Assembly: GCF_030247605.1 (NCBI RefSeq)
Contig: NZ_JAOTSB010000002.1
Span: 62,001-126,000 of the forward strand
Origin: Acidaminobacter sp.
Lineage (GTDB): Bacteria > Bacillota > Clostridia > Peptostreptococcales > Acidaminobacteraceae
Reading direction: 5' to 3'
DNA: 64,000 nt
The notes under the pieces are model-generated. The model was not told where the DNA came from, made no database searches, and saw only the letters and a program-made list of their open reading frames with translations. The position numbers and the translations under genes are program-made. Numbering within the stretch: position 1 is the first letter of the stretch; each line of letters begins with the position of its first letter. Positions 17,273-27,194 of this stretch are shown here, piece after piece.

Positions 17273-18154
17273 TTAGTACCTCCTAGATTGCCTGATTTCA
17301 TTCATGATATGGGCGTATGAGTTGTATCGGGACTCAGAAAGTTTGCCGGTTCGAACGGCTTCCCGAACCCTGCAGTCCGGTTCTTCAAGGTGAAGGCAGT
17401 CATCAAAGCGGCAATTGCCCGGCAAATGTTCAAAATCCGGAAAGCAGGATGAGAGAATATCATCTTCCAGATCCCTGAGCTCAAGAGAAGTAAAGCCAGG
17501 TGTGTCAACGACAAAACCCCCGGTTTCCAGTTCCAGAAGCTCACTATGACGCGTGGTGTGCTTTCCTCTCTGGATCTTTTCGCTGACAGCACCGGTCTTG
17601 AGTGCAAGTCCCGGCTCAATGGCGTTCAGCAGCGAAGATTTGCCCACACCGGATGGCCCGGCGAACACTGAGACTTTGTCGCTGAGCATTGCCCTCAGCT
17701 CGTCAATATGATACCCGGTGAGCGAGCAGGTGGTCAGTATTTTGAAGCCGGTGGGCCCGTAGATCTCCTCCAGATTCATAGTCAGTTGGGACGCTTCGTC
17801 ATCCAGATCCACTTTGTTGAAGACGAGAACCACATCGAGCCCTTCCTTGACAGCCAAAACTGTCATCTTGTCCAGCAGAACCATGTTTGGGTCCGGAAAA
17901 CGAACCGCGAACACTATGACCGCCTGATCGACGTTTGACACCGGCGGCCGCAGAAGTTCGGAAGTTCTAGGCAGGATGTCCTCAATAGACCCATTCTGTT
18001 TGGAGAAGAGGACGCGGTCCCCCACCATAGGGACCAGTCCCATTTTTTTAAACTTTCCACGTGCCTTGCATTCGAGAATTCCAGTGTGATCCTGAACGTA
18101 GTAAAATCCGGCGATCCCTTTGACAATCCGACCTTCAGACAGTTTTTCCCCCAT
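17273..18154 (-). CDS. rsgA: Small ribosomal subunit biogenesis GTPase RsgA
   Basis: Circularly permuted GTPase that matures the 30S subunit. N-terminal OB-fold (about 1-70), then G4 (FNKVD) before G1 (GPSGVGKSS) and G3 (DTPGF), and a C-terminal zinc region with several Cys and His residues (CRFDDCLH and EPDC). 293 residues. Its ATG overlaps the prkC stop by one base (TAATG), so translation is probably coupled to the kinase. Confidence 0.97.
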   Translation of the reverse strand: MGEKLSEGRIVKGIAGFYYVQDHTGILECKARGKFKKMGLVPMVGDRVLFSKQNGSIEDILPRTSELLRPPVSNVDQAVIVFAVRFPDPNMVLLDKMTVLAVKEGLDVVLVFNKVDLDDEASQLTMNLEEIYGPTGFKILTTCSLTGYHIDELRAMLSDKVSVFAGPSGVGKSSLLNAIEPGLALKTGAVSEKIQRGKHTTRHSELLELETGGFVVDTPGFTSLELRDLEDDILSSCFPDFEHLPGNCRFDDCLHLEEPDCRVREAVRTGKLSESRYNSYAHIMNEIRQSRRY

Positions 18155-20121
18155 TAATTGAATACCTCTTCATTGGAGCTGACCAGAACATCGTCAAAAT
18201 ATATGTTGATGCCAACAGTACCTGTACCGCTGATGGTCACGGAAACCCGCTCTTCTGACTTGCTGTGCGTCTTCTGGTAAACTATTTCAGATGCGCCGTC
18301 TTTGACCAATACCACTTTGACCTCAAATTCATCTTTTTCGTAATCCAAAGGAATGGTCAGCGTTTTCTCGACAGGCTGCGGTGTTGAATTTGGATCTTTG
18401 CCTTTGCTGACTACGAGGTTGACCCGGTCGGTCGGCTGTACTTCACGTCCGCCTTCAATACTCTGGGACATAACCAGATTCGCGGCAAAAGTATCACTGA
18501 AGTCATAGGAGACGTCTCCTACCGTGATGCCGTATTGTTCCAGGGTCATCCTTGCGCTTTCCAGGGCACTGCCAACTATGGTAGGCATGATGCTCTTTCC
18601 AGGCACTTTGCCTTTGCTGACAAACAAATCGATTGACGTATTTTTTGGCTCTTTGAGGCCTGCAAATGGTGATTGACTGATGACGGTGCCTTCAGGCGCC
18701 TCATTCTCAATTTCCTCTACATCCCCTACCTTGAATCCGGCATTGACTATCAGGATTTCGACTTCTGCAAGGGGCTTTTGAACCAGATTAGGCACCTCAT
18801 AAAGTTCAGTGCCGAGGCTTAGAGTAAGTGAAATAGTATAACCCGGCTTCAGAAGCGTCCCTTCTTCGTGGGACTGTGAAATGACTTCATTAGGGGCATA
18901 AGATCCGGAGTAAATTTTGTCTCCGACTTCACCTTTAAAGCCATGATCCTCCAGGAGCTGCAGCGCAACTTCCAGATCCAGTCCGGTCACATTTGGAACT
19001 GCAGTTGGCTGGCTCTCCTCAAGCAAATTTTTCATGATGAAGCCTGCGCCTATGAAGATGACGGCAGCGATTAAGGCAAGTGCTATGGTTATGAACAGCC
19101 TTTTTTTGTCTGCCTTCTCCGCGCCTGGCTGAACCGCCTCCACCTCTTCAGTGGCTCTGCGCTGAGCAAACCGCGTTGGATTCGTATTTTCAAGTGAACG
19201 GGTTTCATCAAACAGCAGATCCTCATCAATTTTGGGGATCATCATAGTTTTGGCATCTTCGTCAGCGCCTTCAATCATGACAATATGATCCGGTCTGAGG
19301 AGAACTTCATCCAAGTCGTTCAACATTTCCGTCACATTGGCATATCTGAATTCCGGATTTTTCTGAATGGCTTTTAGAATCACGCCTTCAAGACCAACAC
19401 TGAGTCCCGGATTAAAGTCCGAAGGTGGCCGAACTTCTTCTTTCAGGTGTTTCAGCGCCACTGCAACAGCGGATTCGCCCTCAAACGGAAGTCTTTTGGC
19501 CGCCATTTCATACATCAGGATGCCAAGAGAATAGATGTCGGATTTCTCATCCACAAAGCCACCCCTGGACTGCTCCGGTGAAGCGTAATGCACTGACCCC
19601 ATCATGTCTGTTGTGTTGATGATGGTCGATGAGGTGATGGCTCTGGCTATGCCAAAATCCGCGACTTTGACTGTCCTGTCCGTCCCGATCAGGATATTGT
19701 GAGGCTTGATGTCGCGGTGGACTATGTGGTTCGCATGGGCGTTTTCAAGGGCTCTTGCTATCTGCTTCCCAACGCGGATAATTTCTCTGTTTTCAAAGAA
19801 GCCTTCGTATTCCTTGATGTACCGTTTCAAAGTAACGCCTTTTACATATTCCATGACAATATAGCGAAGGTCGTCTTCATGGCCGACATCGTAGACACTA
19901 ACTATGGACGGATGGCTTAAACTGGCAGCTGCTTTGCTTTCTTTGTCAAATTTCCGGATAAATTCCTCATCTGAGACGAATTCAGGCCGCAGAATTTTAA
20001 TAGCGACATCACGATCAAGCAAGGTATCTTTAGCGCGATATACGAGTGCCATGCCGCCGTCGCCAATTTTATCCAGAATCTCATACCTATTCTTCAAAAT
20101 ACGTCCGATGATACGATCCAC
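18154..20121 (-). CDS. prkC: Serine/threonine protein kinase with PASTA domains
   Basis: Membrane kinase that senses peptidoglycan fragments or lipid II through extracellular PASTA repeats. Cytoplasmic Hanks kinase (about residues 10-270) with glycine loop IGDGGMA, Lys42, HRDIKPHN (Asp137) and DFGIA; one membrane segment near residues 340-360; then three PASTA domains beginning at VPNVTG, VPNLVQ and MPTIVG, and a roughly 75-residue C-terminal domain. 655 residues. GTG start overlapping the prpC stop by one base (TAGTG). The partner phosphatase is next door. Confidence 0.96.
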   Translation of the reverse strand: MDRIIGRILKNRYEILDKIGDGGMALVYRAKDTLLDRDVAIKILRPEFVSDEEFIRKFDKESKAAASLSHPSIVSVYDVGHEDDLRYIVMEYVKGVTLKRYIKEYEGFFENREIIRVGKQIARALENAHANHIVHRDIKPHNILIGTDRTVKVADFGIARAITSSTIINTTDMMGSVHYASPEQSRGGFVDEKSDIYSLGILMYEMAAKRLPFEGESAVAVALKHLKEEVRPPSDFNPGLSVGLEGVILKAIQKNPEFRYANVTEMLNDLDEVLLRPDHIVMIEGADEDAKTMMIPKIDEDLLFDETRSLENTNPTRFAQRRATEEVEAVQPGAEKADKKRLFITIALALIAAVIFIGAGFIMKNLLEESQPTAVPNVTGLDLEVALQLLEDHGFKGEVGDKIYSGSYAPNEVISQSHEEGTLLKPGYTISLTLSLGTELYEVPNLVQKPLAEVEILIVNAGFKVGDVEEIENEAPEGTVISQSPFAGLKEPKNTSIDLFVSKGKVPGKSIMPTIVGSALESARMTLEQYGITVGDVSYDFSDTFAANLVMSQSIEGGREVQPTDRVNLVVSKGKDPNSTPQPVEKTLTIPLDYEKDEFEVKVVLVKDGASEIVYQKTHSKSEERVSVTISGTGTVGINIYFDDVLVSSNEEVFN

Positions 20122-20864
20122 TAGCGATCACCTCCCAGTTTTTCAATCCTGATGGCTGCGGCGGTTATATTGTCAGCGCCGCCGCGTTCGAGTGCAAGCT
20201 CAGTCATAAGGTTTACAGATGCCTCCAGTGTTGCCTCCTTGGTGAGTAAATCTCCAATTTCATAATCTTTTAGATAATGAGTCAATCCATCTGAACATAG
20301 TAAAAGAATGTCACCCTCGTAAACTTCAATCTCATGGAGGTCCGGAGACACGCTGTCATCCGCACCCACCGCTTTCATGAGCACATTCTTTTGTGGATGG
20401 CTGAGGGCAGACTCGCGGTCAATGGAGCCATTTTTAATGAGCTCCTCCACTAAGGTATGGTCCCTCGTCACTTGACGAATCTTTCCCTCATGGATCAAAT
20501 AAGCGCGGGAATCGCCTATGTGTGCGACATAGGCCAGGTCCTCCACGATCCATACCGCAGTCAGAGTTGTACCCATCCCTTTACAGTCCTCAGTTTCATG
20601 GGCCTTGTCCCAGATGCGCTGGTTGGCCTCAGAAAAAACTTTTCGGAACACTTCAGCCGGCATAATTGCATTTTGTTCTTTTATGGCTATAAGGGACGCT
20701 ATGGCCTCTATTGCAATACCGCTTGCGATCTCTCCCGCTTTGTGACCGCCCATACCATCCGCAACAGCAATCAGGTTATGCTGTTCGTTGAGATAATAGG
20801 CATCTTCATTGTTCGTTCTTATATTTCCAATATGGGTTATTCCTGCTGCTTTCACTTGAACCAC
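20121..20864 (-). CDS. prpC: PP2C-family protein phosphatase
   Basis: Metal-dependent Ser/Thr phosphatase expected to reverse PrkC phosphorylation. 247 residues with VADGMGGHKAGE, GMGTTL, HIGDSRAY, CSDGLT and GGADNIT motifs that carry the metal-binding aspartates. It is cytosolic (no signal or membrane segment). It follows rsmB by nine bases. In Bacillus rlmN lies between these two genes; it is missing here. Confidence 0.96.
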   Translation of the reverse strand: MVQVKAAGITHIGNIRTNNEDAYYLNEQHNLIAVADGMGGHKAGEIASGIAIEAIASLIAIKEQNAIMPAEVFRKVFSEANQRIWDKAHETEDCKGMGTTLTAVWIVEDLAYVAHIGDSRAYLIHEGKIRQVTRDHTLVEELIKNGSIDRESALSHPQKNVLMKAVGADDSVSPDLHEIEVYEGDILLLCSDGLTHYLKDYEIGDLLTKEATLEASVNLMTELALERGGADNITAAAIRIEKLGGDR

Positions 20865-20873
20865 CTCTTTATA

Positions 20874-22235
20874 TTAGACTCTAACCATTTTAGCGATAAA
20901 GAAACCATCTGTTTGATGGACGCTCGGGTAGAGTCTGATTAATCCATCTTCATCTGACCACGGTGTATCTGCCAGCTTATAATGCGGGTTGGATGCCAGG
21001 AAGGCTGTAACGACCCCTTCATTTTCATCCGGATCTACCGAACACGTGCTGTAAACCAGTATACCGCCCTGTTTAACATAACGCGAACCATTCTCAAGCA
21101 GCTTTGTCTGCAGTTTCACGAGTGCCGCCAGATCCTCAGGCTGCCGTCTGAAACGAATTTCCGGCTTTCTGCGAATAATGCCCAGACCTGAACATGGCGC
21201 GTCCAGTAATACACGATCAAAGGCCTCCACCGCGTCGGCATCCAGAATTAATCCGTCGGCCACTTCGGGACGAATTATGGAAATCCCCAGCCGGCTTGCG
21301 TTTTCTCTGATTTTTTCAAGCTTTTTATCTGAAACATCCCGGGCAATAATGGTGCCCAGATTGTTCATTTTCTCTGCCATATGTGTTGTTTTGCTTCCGG
21401 GGGCGGCGCACATATCCAAGATGCGTTCTCCAGGCTGAGGGTCCAACACTTCTGTGACCATCATGGAAGCTATGTCCTGAACATAAAGTTCCCCTTCAAT
21501 AAAAACAGGCCATTCCTGAATAACCAGGTCCTGACCAGAATGCACTATCAGCGCATAATCCAGGAAACGGCTGATCTCTGAAGCTATGCCGTCCCTTTCA
21601 AGCTTTGTTCTGACATTATCAGGTGTTGACTTTAGCAGGTTTACGCGGGCAGTCAGAGGCGGTGTAAGATTGTTGGCCAGCATCAGCGCTTCGCTGAACT
21701 GCGTCCCGAATTTGGAGATCCAGCGCTTTACAAGCCACTCAGGGTGAGAGGTTGTGATGGATAAATAGTTTATTTCATCTTCAGCCCGTTCAGGCAGTCT
21801 AAGAGATTCCCTGGATCGCTGAAAGTTTCTGAGGACACCGTTGACAAAGCCGCTGAGGTGCTGACCCTTTTTTTTGGACATTTTGACAGCCTCGTTGACA
21901 ACCGCAGACTCCGGGATTCGGTCCATAAATATAAGCTGATAGAGAGACACCCTCAAGATCATATGAATGGTTGGGTCGAGTTTTGAGAGCTTTGTCTTCG
22001 AGACTTGCTGAAGCCTATAATCCAAAAACAGTTTCTGTTCCAAAACACCATAAATCAACCTGACTGCAAGGCGTCGGTCTTCAGGTGACAAAACGCGCTG
22101 CTTTGACAGATTATACACCGCGTCGCTGGACAACAAGGCTTTATGCTCAATATCCATGAGCAGTTCTACGGCAGCTTGCCGGCTTGTGAGTTTTTGACTG
22201 GCACTCGGATATTTTGTTTTTTGGGGGGATGGCAT
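20874..22235 (-). CDS. rsmB: 16S rRNA (cytosine-5)-methyltransferase RsmB
   Basis: Methylates C967 of 16S rRNA (E. coli numbering). N-terminal NusB-like RNA-binding domain (about 15-150), then a Rossmann methyltransferase with MCAAPGSKTTHMAE, DAPCSGLG and the catalytic YSTCSVDPDENE. 453 residues. GGAG precedes the ATG. The 110-base gap before it (22236-22345) holds a GCAGGCT/AGCCTGC hairpin (22273-22298) without a U-run. Confidence 0.95.
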   Translation of the reverse strand: MPSPQKTKYPSASQKLTSRQAAVELLMDIEHKALLSSDAVYNLSKQRVLSPEDRRLAVRLIYGVLEQKLFLDYRLQQVSKTKLSKLDPTIHMILRVSLYQLIFMDRIPESAVVNEAVKMSKKKGQHLSGFVNGVLRNFQRSRESLRLPERAEDEINYLSITTSHPEWLVKRWISKFGTQFSEALMLANNLTPPLTARVNLLKSTPDNVRTKLERDGIASEISRFLDYALIVHSGQDLVIQEWPVFIEGELYVQDIASMMVTEVLDPQPGERILDMCAAPGSKTTHMAEKMNNLGTIIARDVSDKKLEKIRENASRLGISIIRPEVADGLILDADAVEAFDRVLLDAPCSGLGIIRRKPEIRFRRQPEDLAALVKLQTKLLENGSRYVKQGGILVYSTCSVDPDENEGVVTAFLASNPHYKLADTPWSDEDGLIRLYPSVHQTDGFFIAKMVRV

Positions 22236-22345
22236 GATGATCTACTCCGTTTCGAGGCTCCAAATTGTCGCGGCAGGCTGAACTGACGTAAAGCCTGCTC
22301 TGCGGCAATCCGAAAACTAAATTTCCTTTTAAATCAATATTGAAA

Positions 22346-23047
22346 TCAGTCCCTGGACATGCGATCCCGTATCAGAAGCAGACGCACAAGTTCCATGACA
22401 GATACCGCAGCGCTGGCGACATAGGTTCTGGCCGCTGCGCCAAGAACTTTTTTGGAATTGGATATTTCTTCATCCAGGATATAATGGCCATCCACCAACT
22501 CAGCAATTGCTCTTGAACTGGCATTAAACTCAATAGGCAGTGTGACAATGTGAAAAAGGACGGCGAAAAGGTAAAACAGAATACCAAGATCCACCAGTGG
22601 CACGATTCTGAAGAAAAACCCAGCCATAATCAAAATGGGAAGAACACCACTGCCAAGATTTGCTACCGGCAAAAAGGCATTTCTGATCCGAATAGGTTTG
22701 TATCCCGTGGCGTACTGGATGGCGTGACCCACTTCGTGTGCCGCAACGCTGATTGCCGCAATGCTGTCACTGCCGTAGACCGTTTGAGACAGACGGATCC
22801 TGTTGTTTCTAGGATCGTAATGATCCGTCAGCGAGCCCGCAACTGGCTCTACAATGACGTCCTGCAGACCATTCCGATCCAGTATGGCTCTTGCGACCTC
22901 GACACCCTTCATGCGCCGGTAAGATCCAACGCGTGCAAATTTAGTAAAGGTGGTTTTAACCTGGACTTGTGCAATCATAGCAAAAATATAAACGGGAATC
23001 AGGAGCAAAAATCCAAGTGAACCGGCGGTTCCCATATAACCACTCAT
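22346..23047 (-). CDS. Membrane zinc metallopeptidase (YugP family, DUF2)
   Basis: 233 residues with a metallopeptidase HEVGH motif near residue 112, an N-terminal membrane segment (about 8-28) and further hydrophobic segments near 140-185. Matches the Zn_peptidase_2 family (Bacillus YugP). The substrate is not known. GGAGG lies eight bases before the ATG. It sits between fmt and rsmB, which are adjacent in Bacillus, so it is an insertion into a conserved block. Confidence 0.9.
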   Translation of the reverse strand: MSGYMGTAGSLGFLLLIPVYIFAMIAQVQVKTTFTKFARVGSYRRMKGVEVARAILDRNGLQDVIVEPVAGSLTDHYDPRNNRIRLSQTVYGSDSIAAISVAAHEVGHAIQYATGYKPIRIRNAFLPVANLGSGVLPILIMAGFFFRIVPLVDLGILFYLFAVLFHIVTLPIEFNASSRAIAELVDGHYILDEEISNSKKVLGAAARTYVASAAVSVMELVRLLLIRDRMSRD

Positions 23048-23168
23048 TTTGACAACCTCCTAAAGGATTGAAAAGTATTCTAAAGTAGTCCAACTAATTT
23101 AAAAGCAATATATGCGGTACTTCAGGGAGATGCGTCTGTTCAGGCACCTTAATTGCCCAAGTTCTGCC

Positions 23169-24119
23169 TTAGCCATTCAAACAGTCACCTATGCCCAGAC
23201 GGTGTCCGAGCAAATAGTCTGACACCTTCATTCTCCTTGAACCAGGCGCTTGGATTTCATAGAATCTGACAGCATCTTGTCCTGCCTTCACAGTAAAGCA
23301 GTCCTTGCCAACGTCGAGTATAGTGCCGGGTTTGGCCACAGTTGAGTTATCATCCCGGCTGAGCCTGACCACGACAGGCTTAAATAATTTCAGGCGGATC
23401 TCGCCATAGGAAGTCACGGCCGCCGGCCAAGGATCAAAGCCCCGGACCTGAGCGCTAATTTCATCCGCAGTCCTCTCCCAGTCGATTTCAGCCATTTTCT
23501 TGTCGATCTTAGGTGCATAGGTTGCAATTTCATGAATTTGCGGTTCCGGACTCAAACCGTTGTCCCGTATGGCTTCCAGTGTTTTGGTAAGAACATCTGC
23601 ACCTATGGACATCAATTGATCGTGAAGTTCTCCCCCGGTCACTGATGCAGTCAGTTCCACAGCTTCCTTAAGCAGCATATCGCCTTCATCCAATCCGGCA
23701 CTCATTTTCATAGTCGTGACACCGGTCTCTGTCTCACCGCTGACAATAGACCACTGAATGGGAGAAGCACCTCTGAGTCTGGGCAGCAGCGAAGCATGAA
23801 CATTGATGCAGCCATGAACGGGCAATTCCAGAATTTCCTGAGAAAGAATTTGTCCATAGGCAACGACGACGATCAAGTCAGGCTGCAGTATTTTTAGAGA
23901 TTCCATGGCTTCACTGCTTTTAATTCTTTCAGGCTGATAGACAGGAATGCCGGAACGCTCCGCAGCCACTTTGATGGGTGGCGGCGTCAGCTTGTTCCCT
24001 CTGCCGCTTGGTCTGTCCGGCTGTGTAAACACTGCGGAGACTTCAGCGCCTTCAAAGCTGATACATGCCTCAAGACAGGGCACTGCAAACTCGGGCGTAC
24101 CCATAAACACAATTTTCAT
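23169..24119 (-). CDS. fmt: Methionyl-tRNA formyltransferase
   Basis: Formylates initiator Met-tRNA. 316 residues: FMGTPEFAVP at the start, the catalytic HASLLPRLRGASPIQ (Asn-His-Asp triad region), GETETGVTTM, and a C-terminal tRNA-binding domain (about 205-316). GGAGG lies before the ATG. It is eight bases after def, the enzyme that later removes the formyl group. Confidence 0.97.
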   Translation of the reverse strand: MKIVFMGTPEFAVPCLEACISFEGAEVSAVFTQPDRPSGRGNKLTPPPIKVAAERSGIPVYQPERIKSSEAMESLKILQPDLIVVVAYGQILSQEILELPVHGCINVHASLLPRLRGASPIQWSIVSGETETGVTTMKMSAGLDEGDMLLKEAVELTASVTGGELHDQLMSIGADVLTKTLEAIRDNGLSPEPQIHEIATYAPKIDKKMAEIDWERTADEISAQVRGFDPWPAAVTSYGEIRLKLFKPVVVRLSRDDNSTVAKPGTILDVGKDCFTVKAGQDAVRFYEIQAPGSRRMKVSDYLLGHRLGIGDCLNG

Positions 24120-24127
24120 GCTGATCG

Positions 24128-24580
24128 TTACGCCTCCTCAATGAGTTTGTCAATGAACAAAACACCGTCCAGGTGGTCTATCTCATGACAAAGTGCCCTG
24201 GCTAAAAGTTCTTCACCTTCAACGACATAGGTCTGGCCATTTTCATTGAGAGCCTCCACCCAGACTTTTGCTGGTCTGCGCACAGATCCGGCACGCTCAG
24301 GCACACTCAGACAGCCCTCCACTTCGAACTGCTCGCCTTCCTCCCGGATGATCTTAGGATTGATCAGTACTTTGACACCTGTTTCATCATAAACATCTAT
24401 GACAGCGATCCTCTTTAGGATCCCCACCTGCGGCGCCGCCAAACCTACGCCTTCCGCATGATACATGGTATCGATCATATCTTCAACCAGATCCTTGATT
24501 TTTTGATCTATAACCGCAACTTCCTTTGACCGTTTTCTAAGGACCTCATCACCTTCAGTCCGAATATTTCTGATAGCCAT
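24128..24580 (-). CDS. def: Peptide deformylase
   Basis: Removes the N-formyl group from nascent proteins. Motifs I-III are intact: [17 protein letters not shown] (metal Cys) and HEIDHLDG (metal histidines and catalytic Glu). 150 residues, compact type. AAGGAGG precedes the ATG. It lies between priA and fmt as in Bacillus. Confidence 0.97.
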   Translation of the reverse strand: MAIRNIRTEGDEVLRKRSKEVAVIDQKIKDLVEDMIDTMYHAEGVGLAAPQVGILKRIAVIDVYDETGVKVLINPKIIREEGEQFEVEGCLSVPERAGSVRRPAKVWVEALNENGQTYVVEGEELLARALCHEIDHLDGVLFIDKLIEEA

Positions 24581-24641
24581 TCTAATATAATCCTCCTTAC
24601 TTTTGCGCCAATACAGTCTTAAATTGACTGCTTCCCAATAG

Positions 24642-27116
24642 TTACAAGACGCTGATCGCTTTGATGTCCACAGTGGTTCTCACATCCTGGCGGTCCACCG
24701 GAAGACTTCGAAGAATTTTTTCCAGCAATTTAAGCATCTCTTCCCTATATTTTATTATAATTTGCCATCGATATCTATTTTTAATTTTGCCGTAGACTGC
24801 AGGATGGGGACCGAGTATTTCCAGGTCACCTTTTTTTAATAGTTCTGATGGTATTTTTGATATGAACCAGTCATTTAAAGACATTGCACTTTTTTCGACG
24901 GCCTCCGGCTTAAAGCCGGAAAGGATGATATTGGCCATTTGTAAATAGGGCGGATACCCAAAGGCTTTTCGCAGGCCCATCTCCTCTTCATAGAAGCCAA
25001 TATAATCATGCTCTGCTGCCCTGACAATGGCAAAGTGTTCAGGAACATAGGTTTGAACCACAACTCTGCCCTGGGTTTCTGCCCTGCCTGATCTGCCGCT
25101 GACCTGTGTCATTAGCTGAAAAGTTCTTTCAGATGCCTGAAAATCCGGAAGATTAAGGGTCACATCTGCCAGAATGACACCCACAAGTCCCACATTCGCA
25201 AAATCCAGCCCCTTTGAAATCAACTGTGTACCAATCAAGACCCTGGTTTTTCCGGATTCAAAATCCGTCAGGATTTCTTCAAGAGCGCCCTTTTTTGACA
25301 GGGATTCACTGTCCATTCTGGCAGTCGCAACGTTGGGAAAGGTTTCTGCAAATGCCTCTTCAACCTTTTCTGTACCGCTCCCATAAAATTTAAAATAACG
25401 GCTGCCACACTCCGGACACACAGTCGGAATTGACGATCGATAATGGCAGTAACTGCACCGGGCGTGATTCTGCCCTTTGTGAAAGATCAGGCTGACATCA
25501 CAATTCGGACATTTCAAGGCATAGCCGCAGCTTCGACAAGAAATGAAAGTATGATAGCCTTTCCGGTTCAGGAGCAGCATGATTTGCTGGCCTCGCTCGA
25601 GGGTTTCTGTTATGGCAGTCTCGAGCTGTCTGCTGAACATGGAACGGTTGCCTGACATCAGCTCAAGACGCATGTCGACAATCTCCACCTTAGGCAGCGG
25701 CACCTGACTAAAACGCTTATGCATTTCCACCAGCTGATGCTGGCCGCATCTCGCCTCATGGTACTGCTCGATGCCCGGCGTGGCAGAGCCCAGGATCAGC
25801 GGCGCACCGTGAAGTCCGCTGAGGGTCTTCGCCACCTCCACTGCGTGGTATTTAGGCGCCTGATCAGACTTATAGGAGCTGTCATGGGCCTCATCCACCA
25901 CAATGAGGCCGATGGTCTTGCAAGGGGCAAACAGCGCCGACCTGGGCCCTATGACAATATCATAGTCACCTCTGCCTATGGCGCGCCATTGGTCAAATCG
26001 CTGAGATGCATTCATTCGGCTGTGTAAAATGGCGATGCGATCACCAAACCGCCTTCTGAAACGGTCTACCAGCTGCGGTGTGAGCGAAATTTCAGGCACC
26101 AAAATTATGACCTGGCGGCCCTGAGAAATGGATAAATCCGCAAGTTCCATATAAACCTCGGTCTTTCCGCTGCCAGTGACACCATGAAGCAGAAATGAGC
26201 TGGGTTCATTATTCATCACACTGCTGCTGATCACATCATATGCCGCTTTCTGCTCATTGGAAAAAGCAACGAAAGCATTTCTTTTCCCTGAATCATAATA
26301 AGCCGGAAAAGAAAAGGCTTCCTCAGTTTCGGACTGAATCCGTCCTTCTTCCTCAAGCTTTTTAAGTCCTGCCGCAGTGGCTTTAACTTCTTTTTTGAGC
26401 CGGGATTCTTCTACCCGACCATAATCTCTGAGCATTTCGAGGACAGCGCGCTTTACTGTCTGGTTTTTTGGAATTTGCTCCAGCCAGGCGCTGACTTCTC
26501 CAGGCTTGGTGAGACTGAAAAACCGGTTATAGCGTTCTCTTACTGCGGTAGTCAAATGCTCTTCCCGCTGAATCACGTTTTTTTTAAAACACCGCTTCAT
26601 CAAAGCTGCCTGAGTGTCGCTCAACTCGCTCTGCATCAGCGGCTTGGCGCTGAGCGCATCCACGAATTGCCGCTCTGCATCACTGAGATTTTTCAGATCC
26701 TGCGGATCAGCGTTTTGTTCTGCAGTGAGTTTATAGTCCCGTTTGATCACAGTCCCGCTTGGGAGCAGCAAAGAGGCCGCCTGAGCGTAATTGGTCAAAT
26801 AATGCTCACGGATCCAGAGTGCCAGTTTTACGCGGGGTTCATCCAGCGCAGCCGTCATGTCACAGACGCTTTGTACAGCTTTCAATTTATCCAGTTGATC
26901 TTTATCCTCTGGCGTTCGTTTTTGAACAACAACGGCTTCATGAGTCGCATCACCGGCGCCAAAGGGAACTACGACTTTGCTTCCTATGACCACCTCGCAG
27001 GCAAGAGCCTGAGGAATCCTGTAGGTAAACAGCTGATCCAGAGAACGCGTCATTTTCAGCACAATCACATCTGCCAGCAATTCGGGCTGCTTCTGGTTCA
27101 ATTGTTGCTCACGCAC
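24642..27116 (-). CDS. priA: Primosomal replication restart helicase PriA
   Basis: Reloads the replisome at abandoned forks. N-terminal DNA-binding domains (about 1-270), superfamily 2 helicase with Walker [11 protein letters not shown] and DEAH box, and a zinc region of eight cysteines between the helicase lobes ([13 protein letters not shown] and later CPECGS). I start at the GTG at 27116 with GGAGG eight bases upstream, giving 824 residues; an upstream GTG five codons earlier overlaps the ribosome binding site. Confidence 0.96.
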   Translation of the reverse strand: MREQQLNQKQPELLADVIVLKMTRSLDQLFTYRIPQALACEVVIGSKVVVPFGAGDATHEAVVVQKRTPEDKDQLDKLKAVQSVCDMTAALDEPRVKLALWIREHYLTNYAQAASLLLPSGTVIKRDYKLTAEQNADPQDLKNLSDAERQFVDALSAKPLMQSELSDTQAALMKRCFKKNVIQREEHLTTAVRERYNRFFSLTKPGEVSAWLEQIPKNQTVKRAVLEMLRDYGRVEESRLKKEVKATAAGLKKLEEEGRIQSETEEAFSFPAYYDSGKRNAFVAFSNEQKAAYDVISSSVMNNEPSSFLLHGVTGSGKTEVYMELADLSISQGRQVIILVPEISLTPQLVDRFRRRFGDRIAILHSRMNASQRFDQWRAIGRGDYDIVIGPRSALFAPCKTIGLIVVDEAHDSSYKSDQAPKYHAVEVAKTLSGLHGAPLILGSATPGIEQYHEARCGQHQLVEMHKRFSQVPLPKVEIVDMRLELMSGNRSMFSRQLETAITETLERGQQIMLLLNRKGYHTFISCRSCGYALKCPNCDVSLIFHKGQNHARCSYCHYRSSIPTVCPECGSRYFKFYGSGTEKVEEAFAETFPNVATARMDSESLSKKGALEEILTDFESGKTRVLIGTQLISKGLDFANVGLVGVILADVTLNLPDFQASERTFQLMTQVSGRSGRAETQGRVVVQTYVPEHFAIVRAAEHDYIGFYEEEMGLRKAFGYPPYLQMANIILSGFKPEAVEKSAMSLNDWFISKIPSELLKKGDLEILGPHPAVYGKIKNRYRWQIIIKYREEMLKLLEKILRSLPVDRQDVRTTVDIKAISVL

Positions 27117-27140
27117 TTGAAACACCTCCACAGCATCATA

Positions 27141-27168
27141 AAGAAACAGGAGTAGATGCCTCTACCCC
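27141..27168 (-). terminator. Possible terminator after coaBC
   Basis: Minus-strand stem GGGGTAGA/TCTACTCC (one G-U pair) with a GGCA tetraloop at 27149-27168, followed by T-rich TGTTTCTTT. It lies between the coaBC stop and the priA start. Confidence 0.6.
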
Positions 27169-27194
27169 CGGATGGTCTATTGGGTTGCCTTGCT

